Counted from the first letter of the stretch, positions 14,871-23,865 are shown. The stretch: 42,754 nt of DNA from DASZHA01 sp035938265 (GCA_035938265.1 DASZHA010000001.1:1-42754); one strand, 5' to 3'. The notes: a model not told the origin generated them from the letters alone. A program made the numbers and translations.

Positions 14871-17255
14871 GTGCGGGCCACGGCGGTCCTGCTGGCCTGG
14901 TGTGCCGGGCTGGGCGCCGGCTACCTCGGGGTATTGACCCCGTCTCGGGGGTTAGCCATCGTGGCCGTGGCGTTCATCGCCGCCGCGGCTGGGCTGTGGC
15001 TGATCTCACGACCTGGCGCCGGCCCGCCGGCACCAGGGGAGAACCAGGCTCCCGCGATGCCGGCGGTGTGGACTGCGGTCATCCTCCTCGCCGCAGCGGC
15101 GATCCTGCTGGGCCTCGTCCGTGGCCAGGCGGGCAGGGTACCGGCCGGGCCCGGCAGCGTGCAGGCGTATCTCGGGCAGACGGTGGCGCTCAGCGGCCGG
15201 GTGGAGGCCGCGGCGCTTCCGTCGGGCGGCGCCGGCGCCAACCCGGCGGCCGCGGCGCAGTCTTTTCAACTCGCCGCCGTGGAGGTCGACGCCGGCGGCC
15301 ACCGCGTCGCGGCTGCCGGCGCCGTGTTGGTGCAGGCGCGGGGTCACGCCGAGGTCTTCGACGGCCAGCGGGTCTCAGTGCGGGGCAAGCTGGTCCGGCC
15401 GCGCCAGGTGGCTCCTGGCGGCATCACCGGCTACGCCGACCGGCTCGAGCGACAGGGCGTGATCGCCGAGATGTCGGCCACGTCGCTGACAGCCCTGGAC
15501 CCGCCACCCGCCTTCAGCTCCGGGCGGGCTGCCGCCGCCGTCCGGGCGGGCATCGTGACGGCCATCCGCGGCGCGCTGCCCGAGCCCGAGGCCACGGTTG
15601 TCCTCGGCGAGGTCGCCGGCATCCGGGGTGCCCTGCCGGCCAGTGTCGATTCCGACCTCGTCCAGAGCGGCCTGGTCCACATCCTGGCGATCAGCGGCAT
15701 CAAGGTGGCGATCGTCGCCGGTCTCCTGCAGGCCCTGACGATCCCACTCTTCGGCCGCCGCGGGGCGCTGCTGGCCATCGCTGGCATCGGTTTCTACACC
15801 GTGGTCGGCGGGGCCACCGCGTCAGCCCTGCGGTCGGCGTTGATGGGCTCGCTGGGGCTGGTCGGCGCGGTCATCAGGCGCGACACCGACGTCATCCGCT
15901 CGCTGCTCGTGGCCGGCTCGGTGATGCTGGGCCACCGGCCGGCGCTGATCGCCGACCTCAGCTTCCAGTACTCCTTCCTTGGGGTGCTCGGCATCCACCT
16001 CTTTGCCGAGCCCCTGGCCCAGCGCGTCCGCATCGTGCCGCAGCCCTTCCGCGAAGCGTTGGCGGTCACCCTGGCGGCGCAGCTCGCCACCCTGCCGCTA
16101 ACGGCGCACTACTTCGCCGTGGTGCCGCTGCTATCGCCCTTGGCCAACGGGTTGGTACTGCCGGGGCTGCCGGTCGCGATCGTCGGCGGCCTGGCGATCG
16201 CTGCCCTCCACGCCGCCACCGGGCTGCTACCGAGCGCTCTTTGGGCGCGGGTCTTGGGCAGTGCCACGGTGCCGGTCGCGGCGCTGGTCTTCCTCGTCGC
16301 CCGCGGTGCGCTGGCGGTGGCCCACCTGGTGCGCCTCATCCCCGGCGCAGCGATTGCCGCTCCGGGATTTGGCGCGCCCGCTACAGCGGCGTACTACGCC
16401 GCCGGCGCGGCGGTGGTTGCCGGGCAGGCGCGCCGCTGGCCGCGGCTCCGCATCGCCGCACTGGCCGCGGGCCTGGCCCTGGCGGCACTGCTGGTGCTGG
16501 GCCGCCCCGACGGACACCTGCACCTGGTCTTCGCATCCGGCGTCACCGGCCCGGTGGCGGTGCTGGTCGCGCCCGACGGCGCCACCATGCTGGTGGGCAC
16601 TGGCTCCTCGGCGGCGGCCCTGGGCCCTGCCCTCGACGCCGAGCTGCCGTTTGCCGCGCCACTGCCGGGGATGCCGCGACGCCTCGACGCCGTGGTCCTG
16701 ACCGGCGGCGGCCGGGAGGAGGCGGGCGGCCTCGCGGCGGTGGCGTCGCGGCGCGTCGGCGTTGCCATCGCGCCAGAGGGGCTGACCGGGGCTGCCGCCA
16801 CCAGTGCCCTCGCCCGGGTCCAGGGACAGGGGGCCGAAGTGATCCGGCTGCGGCCCGGCGACACGGTGCCGTGGCACGGGCTGGACCTGGTGGCCCGTGC
16901 CGGGAGCGGCCCTGGCGACATCGCGATGGAGATCCGCTGGGGAGCCGTGCGCATGCTGGTGCTGAGCGCCGCCGATCCCGGTAACGTCCCGACGCTGCCC
17001 CCGGGCGACTACGCGGCCGTGGCCCTGGGCAGTGGCGCCGTTGACCCCGGGCTTGGCGGCGTTAACGCCGGCGCGATCGTCCTGCAGGCGGCGGCCAGCG
17101 GCAGCGCAGGCGCGCCCCCGGCAGCCGCCAGCGCGGCCCCGGCCCACCCGGTCGCCCGGGGTCTGGCGCAGGCTGCCGGCGATCGCCTGTGGGAGACCTC
17201 CCGCGATGGCGCCCTCCGGCTGCGCTGTGACCGCAGCGGCTGCAGCCGGGGCTGA
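14871..17255 (+). CDS. comEC: ComEC/Rec2 DNA-uptake channel with degenerate C-terminal domain
   Basis: A 794-aa integral membrane protein that forms the single-stranded DNA channel in natural transformation. Visible are the N-terminal transmembrane pair, a soluble OB-type region (~95-205), and the Competence domain with LVHILAISGIKVAIVAGLL (~265-283) and many helices to ~550. The C-terminal ~240 residues correspond to the metallo-beta-lactamase-like domain. The HxHxDH metal motif is replaced by TGGGREEAGG and the DVGQGD motif is absent, so it probably has no nuclease activity. The start is GTG 14871. Confidence 0.88.
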   Translation: MRATAVLLAWCAGLGAGYLGVLTPSRGLAIVAVAFIAAAAGLWLISRPGAGPPAPGENQAPAMPAVWTAVILLAAAAILLGLVRGQAGRVPAGPGSVQAYLGQTVALSGRVEAAALPSGGAGANPAAAAQSFQLAAVEVDAGGHRVAAAGAVLVQARGHAEVFDGQRVSVRGKLVRPRQVAPGGITGYADRLERQGVIAEMSATSLTALDPPPAFSSGRAAAAVRAGIVTAIRGALPEPEATVVLGEVAGIRGALPASVDSDLVQSGLVHILAISGIKVAIVAGLLQALTIPLFGRRGALLAIAGIGFYTVVGGATASALRSALMGSLGLVGAVIRRDTDVIRSLLVAGSVMLGHRPALIADLSFQYSFLGVLGIHLFAEPLAQRVRIVPQPFREALAVTLAAQLATLPLTAHYFAVVPLLSPLANGLVLPGLPVAIVGGLAIAALHAATGLLPSALWARVLGSATVPVAALVFLVARGALAVAHLVRLIPGAAIAAPGFGAPATAAYYAAGAAVVAGQARRWPRLRIAALAAGLALAALLVLGRPDGHLHLVFASGVTGPVAVLVAPDGATMLVGTGSSAAALGPALDAELPFAAPLPGMPRRLDAVVLTGGGREEAGGLAAVASRRVGVAIAPEGLTGAAATSALARVQGQGAEVIRLRPGDTVPWHGLDLVARAGSGPGDIAMEIRWGAVRMLVLSAADPGNVPTLPPGDYAAVALGSGAVDPGLGGVNAGAIVLQAAASGSAGAPPAAASAAPAHPVARGLAQAAGDRLWETSRDGALRLRCDRSGCSRG

Positions 17256-17279
17256 CGACGGCCCGGCGGCGATCGTCCG

Positions 17280-17285
17280 TACACT
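17280..17285 (+). promoter_or_regulatory. Putative -10 element of holA
   Basis: TACACT, six bases before the holA ATG (17292), with no Shine-Dalgarno between. It follows the start-proximal hexamer pattern. Confidence 0.35.
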
Positions 17286-17291
17286 CGGCCC

Positions 17292-18293
17292 ATGGCCATC
17301 TACCTCTTCCATGGCGGCGAGCCCTATCTTGCCGAGCACGAGTTCCTGGCGACTTGGCGGCGGCTTACGAGCGACCTCACCAGCGACCTGGACGCTGAGA
17401 TGCTGGAGCCGTCGACCAGCCCCGCGGAGGTCGTCATCGCCGTCGGCACGGTGGGCTTCTTCAGCCCGGTGCGGGTGGTCGGGATCCGAGACTGGAAGCC
17501 GTTGCTGCCAACCCCAGGGAGGCGGAAGGCCAAGGCCGACGCCGAGGACCCGGCTACCGTCGCCGCCACCGCCCTTTCCGATCTTCCCGACGCGGCCCAC
17601 CTCCTGTTGCTCGCCGGCGTCACCGTGCCGGCGACGCACCCGGTGCTCAAACTGGCCCAGCAGAAGGGCGAGGTCCGCAGCTTCGCCCGGCTCCGCTGGC
17701 GCGACCTGCTGGACTGGACCGCCAGGCGCGCCAAGGAGATCGGGCTGGCGATCGACAGCCGGGGGGTCAGGGCCCTGGTCAACGCCGCCGGTGACGACCT
17801 TCGCCTGATCGACGCCGAGCTGGAGAAGCTGTCGACGTACGCCGCTGGGGAGCGCCTTGGCGAGGACGAGGTCCGCCGCCTGGTGCCCGACACCGCCGAG
17901 CACCAGGTCTGGGATCTCACGGACTCGCTGCTGTCCGATCCGGGCAAGGCGGCCATCGAGCTGGACCGCGCTCTGGCCGGGGGCGAGCCGGCCGGCCGCC
18001 TGAGCTACATGCTGGTGCGCCACTTGCGGCTGGTACTGGCGGCAACCGATGCGGTGGCCCGCTCCGCCGGCGCCGAGGAGCTGACCCGAGCGTTCGCCGG
18101 CGATGGCCGGCCGCTGAGCGACTTCGCCGTGCAGAAGGCGTTCAGCCAGGCCGCGGGGGTTGACCGTCGCCGGCTGGAGATGCTCTACCGCCGAGCGGCC
18201 GGGGTCGAGGCGTCGCAACGCCGTGGCGAGTTGGGGGAAGACGGCGAGGACAAAGCCCTGCGGATGCTGGTCCTCGCGGCCGCGCTCGACTGA
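17292..18293 (+). CDS. holA: DNA polymerase III delta subunit
   Basis: A 333-aa clamp-loader delta subunit, which opens the beta clamp. Characteristic features are the N-terminal IYLFHGGEPYLAEHEF (equivalent of the Y-x-GxExxL motif), a central AAA+-like part with LVNAAGDDLRLIDAELEKLS, and the C-terminal collar region. The position between comEC and rpsT is the conserved bacterial order comEA-comEC-holA-rpsT, which supports the call. The 3' end faces rpsT across 49 bases. Confidence 0.93.
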   Translation: MAIYLFHGGEPYLAEHEFLATWRRLTSDLTSDLDAEMLEPSTSPAEVVIAVGTVGFFSPVRVVGIRDWKPLLPTPGRRKAKADAEDPATVAATALSDLPDAAHLLLLAGVTVPATHPVLKLAQQKGEVRSFARLRWRDLLDWTARRAKEIGLAIDSRGVRALVNAAGDDLRLIDAELEKLSTYAAGERLGEDEVRRLVPDTAEHQVWDLTDSLLSDPGKAAIELDRALAGGEPAGRLSYMLVRHLRLVLAATDAVARSAGAEELTRAFAGDGRPLSDFAVQKAFSQAAGVDRRRLEMLYRRAAGVEASQRRGELGEDGEDKALRMLVLAAALD

Positions 18294-18294
18294 C

Positions 18295-18313
18295 GCGACC
18301 TCGGCGCGGTCGC
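18295..18313. terminator. Weak hairpin between convergent holA and rpsT
   Basis: GCGACC (18295-18300) pairs with GGTCGC (18308-18313) around a 7-base loop, directly after the holA stop. The stem is short and has no T-run; it could serve both convergent genes. Confidence 0.25.
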
Positions 18314-18342
18314 CGGACGACGGTGGGCCTGGGTTTGCCCCG

Positions 18343-18714
18343 CTAAGCCTCGGTCTTCTTGGTGCTGACCTTGCGGCGCGAGCTGCCGGCGCCCTTGGCG
18401 CGGGCGCGCGCCTCGGCGGCGGCCTGGGCCGCTGCCTCGGGATCGGCCAGCAGTGCCGCGGCTCGGTTGGCCTGGCGCATCAGCCGCGACTTGCGGCGAG
18501 CGGCGTTGTTGGCGTGGATGATGCCGCGCTCCGCGGCGCGGTCCAGGGATGACACGGCGGCAAGCACCTGCTCAGGGCTCGGTGCCTCGCCGTGGTCCAC
18601 CTGCCGCCGCACACGGACGATCTTCGTCTTGACGGCCGAGCGAACCACGCGGTTGCGCTCGTGCTTCTTGGCGGAGACCACCATTCTCTTCTTGGCTGAC
18701 TTGATGTTTGCCAT
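18343..18714 (-). CDS. rpsT: 30S ribosomal protein S20 with C-terminal extension
   Basis: S20 of the small subunit. The classic N-terminus ANIKSAKKRM, the basic RNVVRSAVKTK-type helix and GIIHANNAARRKSRL are all present. Bacterial S20 is usually ~85-90 residues; this one is 123, because an Ala/Lys-rich tail of about 35 residues (EARARAKGAGSSRRKVSTKK) follows the core. The start is ATG 18714 with GAGGATC just upstream. It is convergent with holA. Confidence 0.95.
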   Translation of the reverse strand: MANIKSAKKRMVVSAKKHERNRVVRSAVKTKIVRVRRQVDHGEAPSPEQVLAAVSSLDRAAERGIIHANNAARRKSRLMRQANRAAALLADPEAAAQAAAEARARAKGAGSSRRKVSTKKTEA

Positions 18715-18766
18715 CTGATCCTCGAGTCTGAATACGGCAGCCGGATAGGTTCGCGGCGACCCCGGA

Positions 18767-19177
18767 TTATACCTGCGGGCTCTCCGGCTTCGGCTCGCTG
18801 TCCGCCGTAACCGCGCTGGCCGGCGCCGGGGGCACCTTTGAGGCCGCCACCGCGGCCCGCATCCAGGCTGGCTGCACCCGCGCCGGTGCCCGCACCACGA
18901 AGAACAGGGCGGTCAGCAGCGACAGGCCGGCGAGGTAGAGAAACAGCTGCCGCAGGGTGTCGCCCTGGACCACGGTTGCCAGCCCGAGCATCAAGAAGAA
19001 GATGCCTCCGGGGATGGCGGCACAGACGCTGCCGCGGCCATGCCATGTCCGGTAGATGTTTTTGAAACCCTTGGGGGCGCCGTACTCCTCCAGTGTTCCC
19101 ATGTATGCCCAGAGGCCGGCGGCGATGTCGACGATGCCGAAGACGATGAAGATCAGTGCGCCAGGTGGGATGTTCAT
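18767..19177 (-). CDS. Small multi-pass membrane protein, unknown
   Basis: A 136-aa protein with three to four hydrophobic segments (about residues 6-26, 50-70 and 76-95) and a Pro/Ala/Glu-rich cytoplasmic tail. I do not recognise a family. ATG 19177 lies 21 bases from the divergent murJ GTG (19199), and a CATATT hexamer lies five bases upstream on this strand, overlapping the murJ -10. rpsT lies downstream on the same strand after a 52-base gap. Confidence 0.6.
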   Translation of the reverse strand: MNIPPGALIFIVFGIVDIAAGLWAYMGTLEEYGAPKGFKNIYRTWHGRGSVCAAIPGGIFFLMLGLATVVQGDTLRQLFLYLAGLSLLTALFFVVRAPARVQPAWMRAAVAASKVPPAPASAVTADSEPKPESPQV

Positions 19178-19182
19178 TGCCG

Positions 19183-19190
19183 AATATGAT
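19183..19190. promoter_or_regulatory. Overlapping divergent -10 elements (murJ / membrane protein)
   Basis: AATATGAT is the only AT-rich stretch in the 21-base gap between two divergent starts. Read forward, TATGAT (19185-19190) is 8 bases from the murJ GTG. Read in reverse, CATATT (19188-19183) is 5 bases from the ATG of the membrane protein. Confidence 0.45.
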
Positions 19191-19198
19191 GGTCAGCC

Positions 19199-20812
19199 GT
19201 GGGTGCGCAGGCAACAGGCGAAGGCAGAAAGATTGCCCTGGTCGGTGGCCTCCTCTTCGCCGCCACCCTGGCGACCAAGGCCGCCGGATACGTCGGCAAG
19301 GTGCTCATCGCCCGCCGTTTTGGCACCGGTGGTGACTACGACGCCTACGTGCTGGCCTTCACCATCCCCGACATTCTCCTGTTCCTGGTGATCGGCGGCG
19401 CCGTCAGCTCCGCGTTCGTCCCGGTGACCACGGAGCGCTTGGCCAAGGACCTGCCGGACGAGGCCGTCAGGGTTGTCAACGGCGTGATGACGGCGGCGTT
19501 CCTGATCCTCGGCGGCGCCGTCCTGGTGCTCGAGATCCTGGCGCCGGTCATCGTTGGCGCGCTGGCGCACAACCTGCCGCCCGACGGCCAGGCGCTGGCC
19601 ATCAACATCACGCGCATCCTGCTGATCCAGGCGTTGTTCCTGGGCCTGGGCGGCTTCGCCACCGGGGTCATGATCGCCTACCGGCGCTTTGTCCCATACG
19701 CCCTGGCGCCCTTCTTCTACGACCTCGCCATCATCTTCGCCGCGCTCTTCCTGACCCAGCTGCCCGCTGGTGGCGGACGCCTCGGTGTCACCGGGCTGGC
19801 CATCGGCGTCGCCCTCGGCGGGGTACTGCACCTCGGCGTCCAGGTGCCGAGCCTTTGGCGGATCGGCTGGCGGCCGGTGGTGCCGCGCGCCCTGAAGGAC
19901 CCGGCGGTTTGGCGCGTTGCCCGGCTTACGGTGCCGATATCGATCGGCCTTATCGCGATCCAGGCCAACGTCGCCATCGACCGCTACCTGGCCTCGAGCC
20001 TGCCGGCGGGCCGAGTCAGCGCCCTGGACTTCGCCAATGAGATCGCCCAGATCCCCAACCTGACGTTCACCACCGCGCTTGTCGTGGTGATGTTCCCGTA
20101 CTTCGCCCGCGACGCCGCGCTTGGCCGGCTCGACTCGCTCCGCCGTCGAGCCGCGCTGGCAGTGCGGCTGAACCTCTTCGTCCTCATCCCCGCCGCCGTC
20201 GGCCTGGTCGTGCTGGGGCCTCAGCTGGTGGCGCTGCTGCTCCAGCGCGGCGCGTTCGACGCCAACTCTACGTCCCTGGTGGCGGCGTCGCTGGCGCTCT
20301 TCGCCGTGGGGATCGCCGGCCAGGCCTCGATCTTCCTGGTGGTCCGCGTCTACTACTCGCTGCAGCAGGTGGTCACGCCAATGCTGATCGCGTTGGCATC
20401 CGTGGTGGTCAATGTGGTCTGCACCCTGGTCTTCCTGGGGCCTTTGGGCGCCGCCGGGCTGGCCCTGGCGACATCTATCGCCAGCACGTTCAACTTCGTC
20501 CTCCTGGTCTGGCTCGTGCGCCGTCGGATCGGCGGCTTCGAGGGCGGCCAGATGGCGGTGATGCTGGCCAAGGTGTCGGTCGGCTGTGTCGCCCTAGCGG
20601 TGGTCGCCTACGGGACGTGGGTGGTGATCGCCGGCGATGGCCCGGTGCGGCTCGACGTGCGCCATTACCTCGCCCTTGGCCTGGCGATCCTGCTGGCCAG
20701 CGCCGCCTACCTCGGCGTCCAGTTTGCCCTTCGGTCCTCGGAGGCCGGAGTCGCCATCGGGGTCTTCCTACGCAGGCGTAGCGCCGTGGAGCCTGTCGAG
20801 AGCGCCGCATGA
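19199..20812 (+). CDS. murJ: Lipid II flippase MurJ
   Basis: A 537-aa MATE/MOP-superfamily flippase with about 14 transmembrane helices; it moves lipid II across the membrane. The family N-terminus is clear (TLATKAAGYVGKVLIARRFG, then DYDAYVLAFTIPD), as is the conserved VSSAFVPV near residue 75. The start is GTG 19199. The stop overlaps the ispE start by 4 bases (ATGA), so the two are translationally coupled, and murT/gatD follow. The block joins flippase, isoprenoid supply and lipid II amidation. Confidence 0.93.
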   Translation: MGAQATGEGRKIALVGGLLFAATLATKAAGYVGKVLIARRFGTGGDYDAYVLAFTIPDILLFLVIGGAVSSAFVPVTTERLAKDLPDEAVRVVNGVMTAAFLILGGAVLVLEILAPVIVGALAHNLPPDGQALAINITRILLIQALFLGLGGFATGVMIAYRRFVPYALAPFFYDLAIIFAALFLTQLPAGGGRLGVTGLAIGVALGGVLHLGVQVPSLWRIGWRPVVPRALKDPAVWRVARLTVPISIGLIAIQANVAIDRYLASSLPAGRVSALDFANEIAQIPNLTFTTALVVVMFPYFARDAALGRLDSLRRRAALAVRLNLFVLIPAAVGLVVLGPQLVALLLQRGAFDANSTSLVAASLALFAVGIAGQASIFLVVRVYYSLQQVVTPMLIALASVVVNVVCTLVFLGPLGAAGLALATSIASTFNFVLLVWLVRRRIGGFEGGQMAVMLAKVSVGCVALAVVAYGTWVVIAGDGPVRLDVRHYLALGLAILLASAAYLGVQFALRSSEAGVAIGVFLRRRSAVEPVESAA

Positions 20813-21669
20813 CCCTGGTCCTCAAGGCCCCGGCCAAGCTCAACCTCGGCCTCGAGGTCGTGGGCCGGCGCCCTGACGGCTACCACGAACTCTGCTCGAT
20901 CATGGTGTCGATCAGCCTGGCCGACTCGGTCGAGCTCAGCCCGGGCGAGGGGCTGACCCTGGGCGGTCCCCATGCCGAAGGGGTCCCCCACGGGCCGTCG
21001 GTCAACCTCGCCGGTAGGGCCCTGGCCGAGCTGGAGACGATCGCCGGGCGCTCGCTGGGCCAGGCTCTGAGCCTGACCAAGAACGTCCCCGCCGGCGCGG
21101 GGCTAGGCGGGGGCAGCGCCGACGCCGGTGCGGTGCTGCGGGCGGCGGCAAGGCTCGGCGTCGACGCCGACCGCGACCGGCTGCTGGAGGCAGCGGTGGC
21201 GCTGGGCGCCGACGTGCCTTTCCAGTCCATGGGCGGCACCGCCCTGGTCCGCGGCCTGGGGGAGAGGATCACGCCCCTGCAGCACGTCGATATCTGGTTC
21301 GCGGTCGCGTATCCGGGCGTGCCGGTGTCGACCGCCGACGTTTTCGCCGAGCTCAGCGAGGAGGAATGGTCAGACGGCGAGATCGTGGCCGCCGCTGCCC
21401 GGCAGTTGGAGCAGGGCCCCCTCGAGATCGGCGACCTCACCGTGCTGCCCAACGCCCTGTGGGGACCTGCCACCCGCCGCTTCCCGATGCTGGCCCAGGC
21501 GGTGGGCCGGCTCCGTGGCGCAGGCTGGCGGCCGCGTCTCACCGGCAGCGGGTCGGCGATGTACCACGCCTCCGAGGACGAGGCCGAAGCCCGCAGCCTG
21601 ACGGCGGCCGCGGCCGGCCTGGGTTTCGCCGCCTGGAGCTGCCACACTCTTCCCGCGCACGAGTGGTGA
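20809..21669 (+). CDS. ispE: 4-diphosphocytidyl-2-C-methyl-D-erythritol kinase
   Basis: GHMP-family kinase of 286 aa in the MEP (non-mevalonate) isoprenoid pathway. It has the N-terminal LKAPAKLNLGLEVVGRRPDG and the ATP-binding motif PAGAGLGGGSADAGAVLRAA (about 92-111). The C-terminal GSGSAMYH motif is also present. The ATG overlaps the murJ stop. It indicates the MEP route to the undecaprenyl carrier used by the neighbouring cell-wall genes. Confidence 0.95.
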   Translation: MTLVLKAPAKLNLGLEVVGRRPDGYHELCSIMVSISLADSVELSPGEGLTLGGPHAEGVPHGPSVNLAGRALAELETIAGRSLGQALSLTKNVPAGAGLGGGSADAGAVLRAAARLGVDADRDRLLEAAVALGADVPFQSMGGTALVRGLGERITPLQHVDIWFAVAYPGVPVSTADVFAELSEEEWSDGEIVAAAARQLEQGPLEIGDLTVLPNALWGPATRRFPMLAQAVGRLRGAGWRPRLTGSGSAMYHASEDEAEARSLTAAAAGLGFAAWSCHTLPAHEW

Positions 21670-21680
21670 CCGCCCGCCGA

Positions 21681-21686
21681 TAGCAT
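21681..21686 (+). promoter_or_regulatory. Putative -10 element of murT
   Basis: TAGCAT seven bases before the murT GTG (21694). It lies in a 24-base gap after ispE, so murT-gatD could have its own leaderless transcript inside the cluster. Confidence 0.35.
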
Positions 21687-21693
21687 TGGCGCC

Positions 21694-23082
21694 GTGGATC
21701 CCGCGCTCTCGCTCGCCGTCGCTGCCGGCAGGCTGACCGCGGCCACCGTCCGCCGCCTTGGCCGCGGCGGCGGCACCACCCTTCCCGGCCGGGTCAGCGC
21801 CGTCTTCGATGGCCGCGTCGTGGAGAAGCTCGGGGCCCGCCTCACCCAGGGATCACTGCTGGTCACCGGCACCAACGGCAAGACCACCACCGCCAGCCTG
21901 CTGCGCAGCCTCACCGCCGCCGCCGGCCACAGGGTGGTGGCCAACCGTGCCGGTGCCAACCTGGTCTCGGGGCTGGCGTCGGCGTTGGTCCAGGACGGGC
22001 GCGGGTCGGCGGCGCCGGCGGAGATCGGCGTCTTCGAGGTGGACGAGGCGGTGCTGCCCGCAGCGGTGGAGGCGCTGGTGCCCCGGGTGGTCGTAGTCAC
22101 CAACCTCTTCCGCGACCAGCTCGACCGCTACGGCGAGCTGGAGTCTTCGGCGGCCGCCATCGGCGCGGGCCTGGCGGCGCTGCCCGCGGCCGGCCACGTC
22201 ATCCTCTGCGGCGACGATCCCGCCGTCGCCTGGCTGGGCCGCAACCTGCGCGCCCAGGTCCACTACTACGGGCTGATGGATCCCGCGCAAGGCACCACCA
22301 CGCTGCCCTACGCCGCCGACGCCCGCTTCTGCCCGGGGTGCGGCCAGCCCTTCGATTTCCACCGCGTCTACGTCGGCCACCTCGGCGAATACTCCTGCCC
22401 GACCGGCGACTTCAAGCGGCCCGACCTCGACCTCCGTGCCGACCACGTCGAGTTCACGGGCCTCGAGCGGCAGGCGCTAACGGTCAGCGGGCTGGGGCTC
22501 AACCGAGCCGTGCTAGAGGTGCCACTCTCGGGGCTCTACAACGCCTACAACATCCTTGCCGCCACCGGTGCTGCCCTCCTGGCCGGCGTACCCGACAGCG
22601 CCATCGCCCCCACCCTCAGCTCCTTCTCGCCCGCCTTTGGCCGGCTTGAACGGGTGGCGGTCGAGGGCCGCACCGTGCACCTGATGCTGGCCAAGAATCC
22701 CGCCGGCTTCAACGAGGTCCTCCGCGCCAGCCGGCTGCTGGGCGGGGCTCGCAACTACATCGTGGCGGTCAACGACCGCATCGCCGACGGTCGCGACATC
22801 TCCTGGATCTGGGACGTCGATTTCGAGCTGCTGGCGGCGGCCGACCACGTCGTTCTGACCGGTGATCGGGCGCTGGACATGCGCATCCGGCTCAAGTACG
22901 CCGGCCTAGCCCTGGAGCGTATGACCGTGGCCGAGACACCGGCGGCGGCGGTTGACCAGGCGCTGGCGCTGGTGCCTGCGGGCGAGGAGCTGTTCGTACT
23001 GCCGACGTACACCGCCATGCTCGACCTGCGCGCCGAGCTGGTCCGCCGCGGCTACCTTGCCCCATTCTGGGAGGCGGCCTGA
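21694..23082 (+). CDS. murT: Lipid II isoglutaminyl synthase subunit MurT
   Basis: Mur-ligase-like subunit (462 aa) of the MurT/GatD complex, which amidates the D-Glu of lipid II. The P-loop VTGTNGKTT is at 57-65. A zinc-ribbon insertion has CPGC (213, 216) and a Cys at 235 (YSCPTGDFKRP). Known MurT ribbons carry a fourth Cys where this sequence has Gly238. The C-terminal DUF1727 domain is present (GLYNAYNILAATGAALL, then YTAMLDLRAELVRRGY). The start is GTG 21694. gatD starts two bases after the stop. Confidence 0.93.
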   Translation: MDPALSLAVAAGRLTAATVRRLGRGGGTTLPGRVSAVFDGRVVEKLGARLTQGSLLVTGTNGKTTTASLLRSLTAAAGHRVVANRAGANLVSGLASALVQDGRGSAAPAEIGVFEVDEAVLPAAVEALVPRVVVVTNLFRDQLDRYGELESSAAAIGAGLAALPAAGHVILCGDDPAVAWLGRNLRAQVHYYGLMDPAQGTTTLPYAADARFCPGCGQPFDFHRVYVGHLGEYSCPTGDFKRPDLDLRADHVEFTGLERQALTVSGLGLNRAVLEVPLSGLYNAYNILAATGAALLAGVPDSAIAPTLSSFSPAFGRLERVAVEGRTVHLMLAKNPAGFNEVLRASRLLGGARNYIVAVNDRIADGRDISWIWDVDFELLAAADHVVLTGDRALDMRIRLKYAGLALERMTVAETPAAAVDQALALVPAGEELFVLPTYTAMLDLRAELVRRGYLAPFWEAA

Positions 23083-23083
23083 G

Positions 23084-23845
23084 GTGGCGCTTCCCAAGCT
23101 CAGGATTGGCCACCTCTACCCCCGAGAGATGAGCATCTACGGCGACCGCGGCAACATCCTGGCGCTGGTCGACCGCTCCCGGCGCCGTGGCATCGACGTC
23201 GAGGTGGTGGACATAGGCCGCGGCGGCGGCGGGATTGCCGACGTCGACATGTACTTCATGGGCGGCGGCCAGGACCTCGACCAGGACCTCGTCGCCGCCG
23301 ACCTGGCCGGGCCCAAGCGTGAGGCGGTAGCGGACGCGGTGGCCGGGGGCGCGGCCCTGCTCGCCGTCTGCGGCGGATACCAGTTCCTGGGCAGCCACTA
23401 CACCACTGTCGACGGCACCCGGCTGCCGGGCTTGGCACTGGTCGACATCGCCACCGAGGCGGGAAGCACTCGCAACATCGGCAACGTCCTGGTCGAGACA
23501 ACCGGCCTCGGCCTCGACCCCCCGACCCTGGTGGGCTTCGAGAACCACGCCGGACGCACCTTCCTCGCCGGGAACCTGTCGCCACTGGGCCGCTGCCTCG
23601 TCGGCGCCGGCAACAACGGCGCTGACGGATACGAGGGCGTTCACACCGGGCACGTCATCGGCACGTACCTCCACGGCTCACTGCTGCCCAAGAACCCCCA
23701 CCTTACCGACCTGCTGATCACCTGGGCGCTCCGCCGCCGCAACCCCGACTTCGAGCTGCCGCCGTTGGCGGCCGACGAAGAGATGGCGGCGCACCGCGCG
23801 ATGGCGGCGCGGATCCAACGCGAAGGCCCCCTGGGACCGCGATAG
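23084..23845 (+). CDS. gatD: Lipid II isoglutaminyl synthase glutaminase subunit GatD
   Basis: Class I glutamine amidotransferase (253 aa), cobyric-acid-synthase type, that supplies ammonia to MurT. The nucleophile Cys96 is in AVCGGYQFLG and the catalytic His197 in GTYLHGSLLPKNP. The N-terminus RIGHLYPREMSIYGDRGNIL is the family signature. I chose GTG 23084, which lies two bases after the murT stop; the longer frame back to 22952 is only murT read in another frame. The order murT-gatD is the conserved operon order. Confidence 0.93.
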   Translation: MALPKLRIGHLYPREMSIYGDRGNILALVDRSRRRGIDVEVVDIGRGGGGIADVDMYFMGGGQDLDQDLVAADLAGPKREAVADAVAGGAALLAVCGGYQFLGSHYTTVDGTRLPGLALVDIATEAGSTRNIGNVLVETTGLGLDPPTLVGFENHAGRTFLAGNLSPLGRCLVGAGNNGADGYEGVHTGHVIGTYLHGSLLPKNPHLTDLLITWALRRRNPDFELPPLAADEEMAAHRAMAARIQREGPLGPR

Positions 23846-23865
23846 CTCCCCAGGCGCGTCGTCAC

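Noticed and set aside
16227..18218. A 663-codon antisense frame across comEC and holA
   Set aside because: It crosses two well-supported genes and has Arg/Gly/Pro-rich shadow composition without domains.
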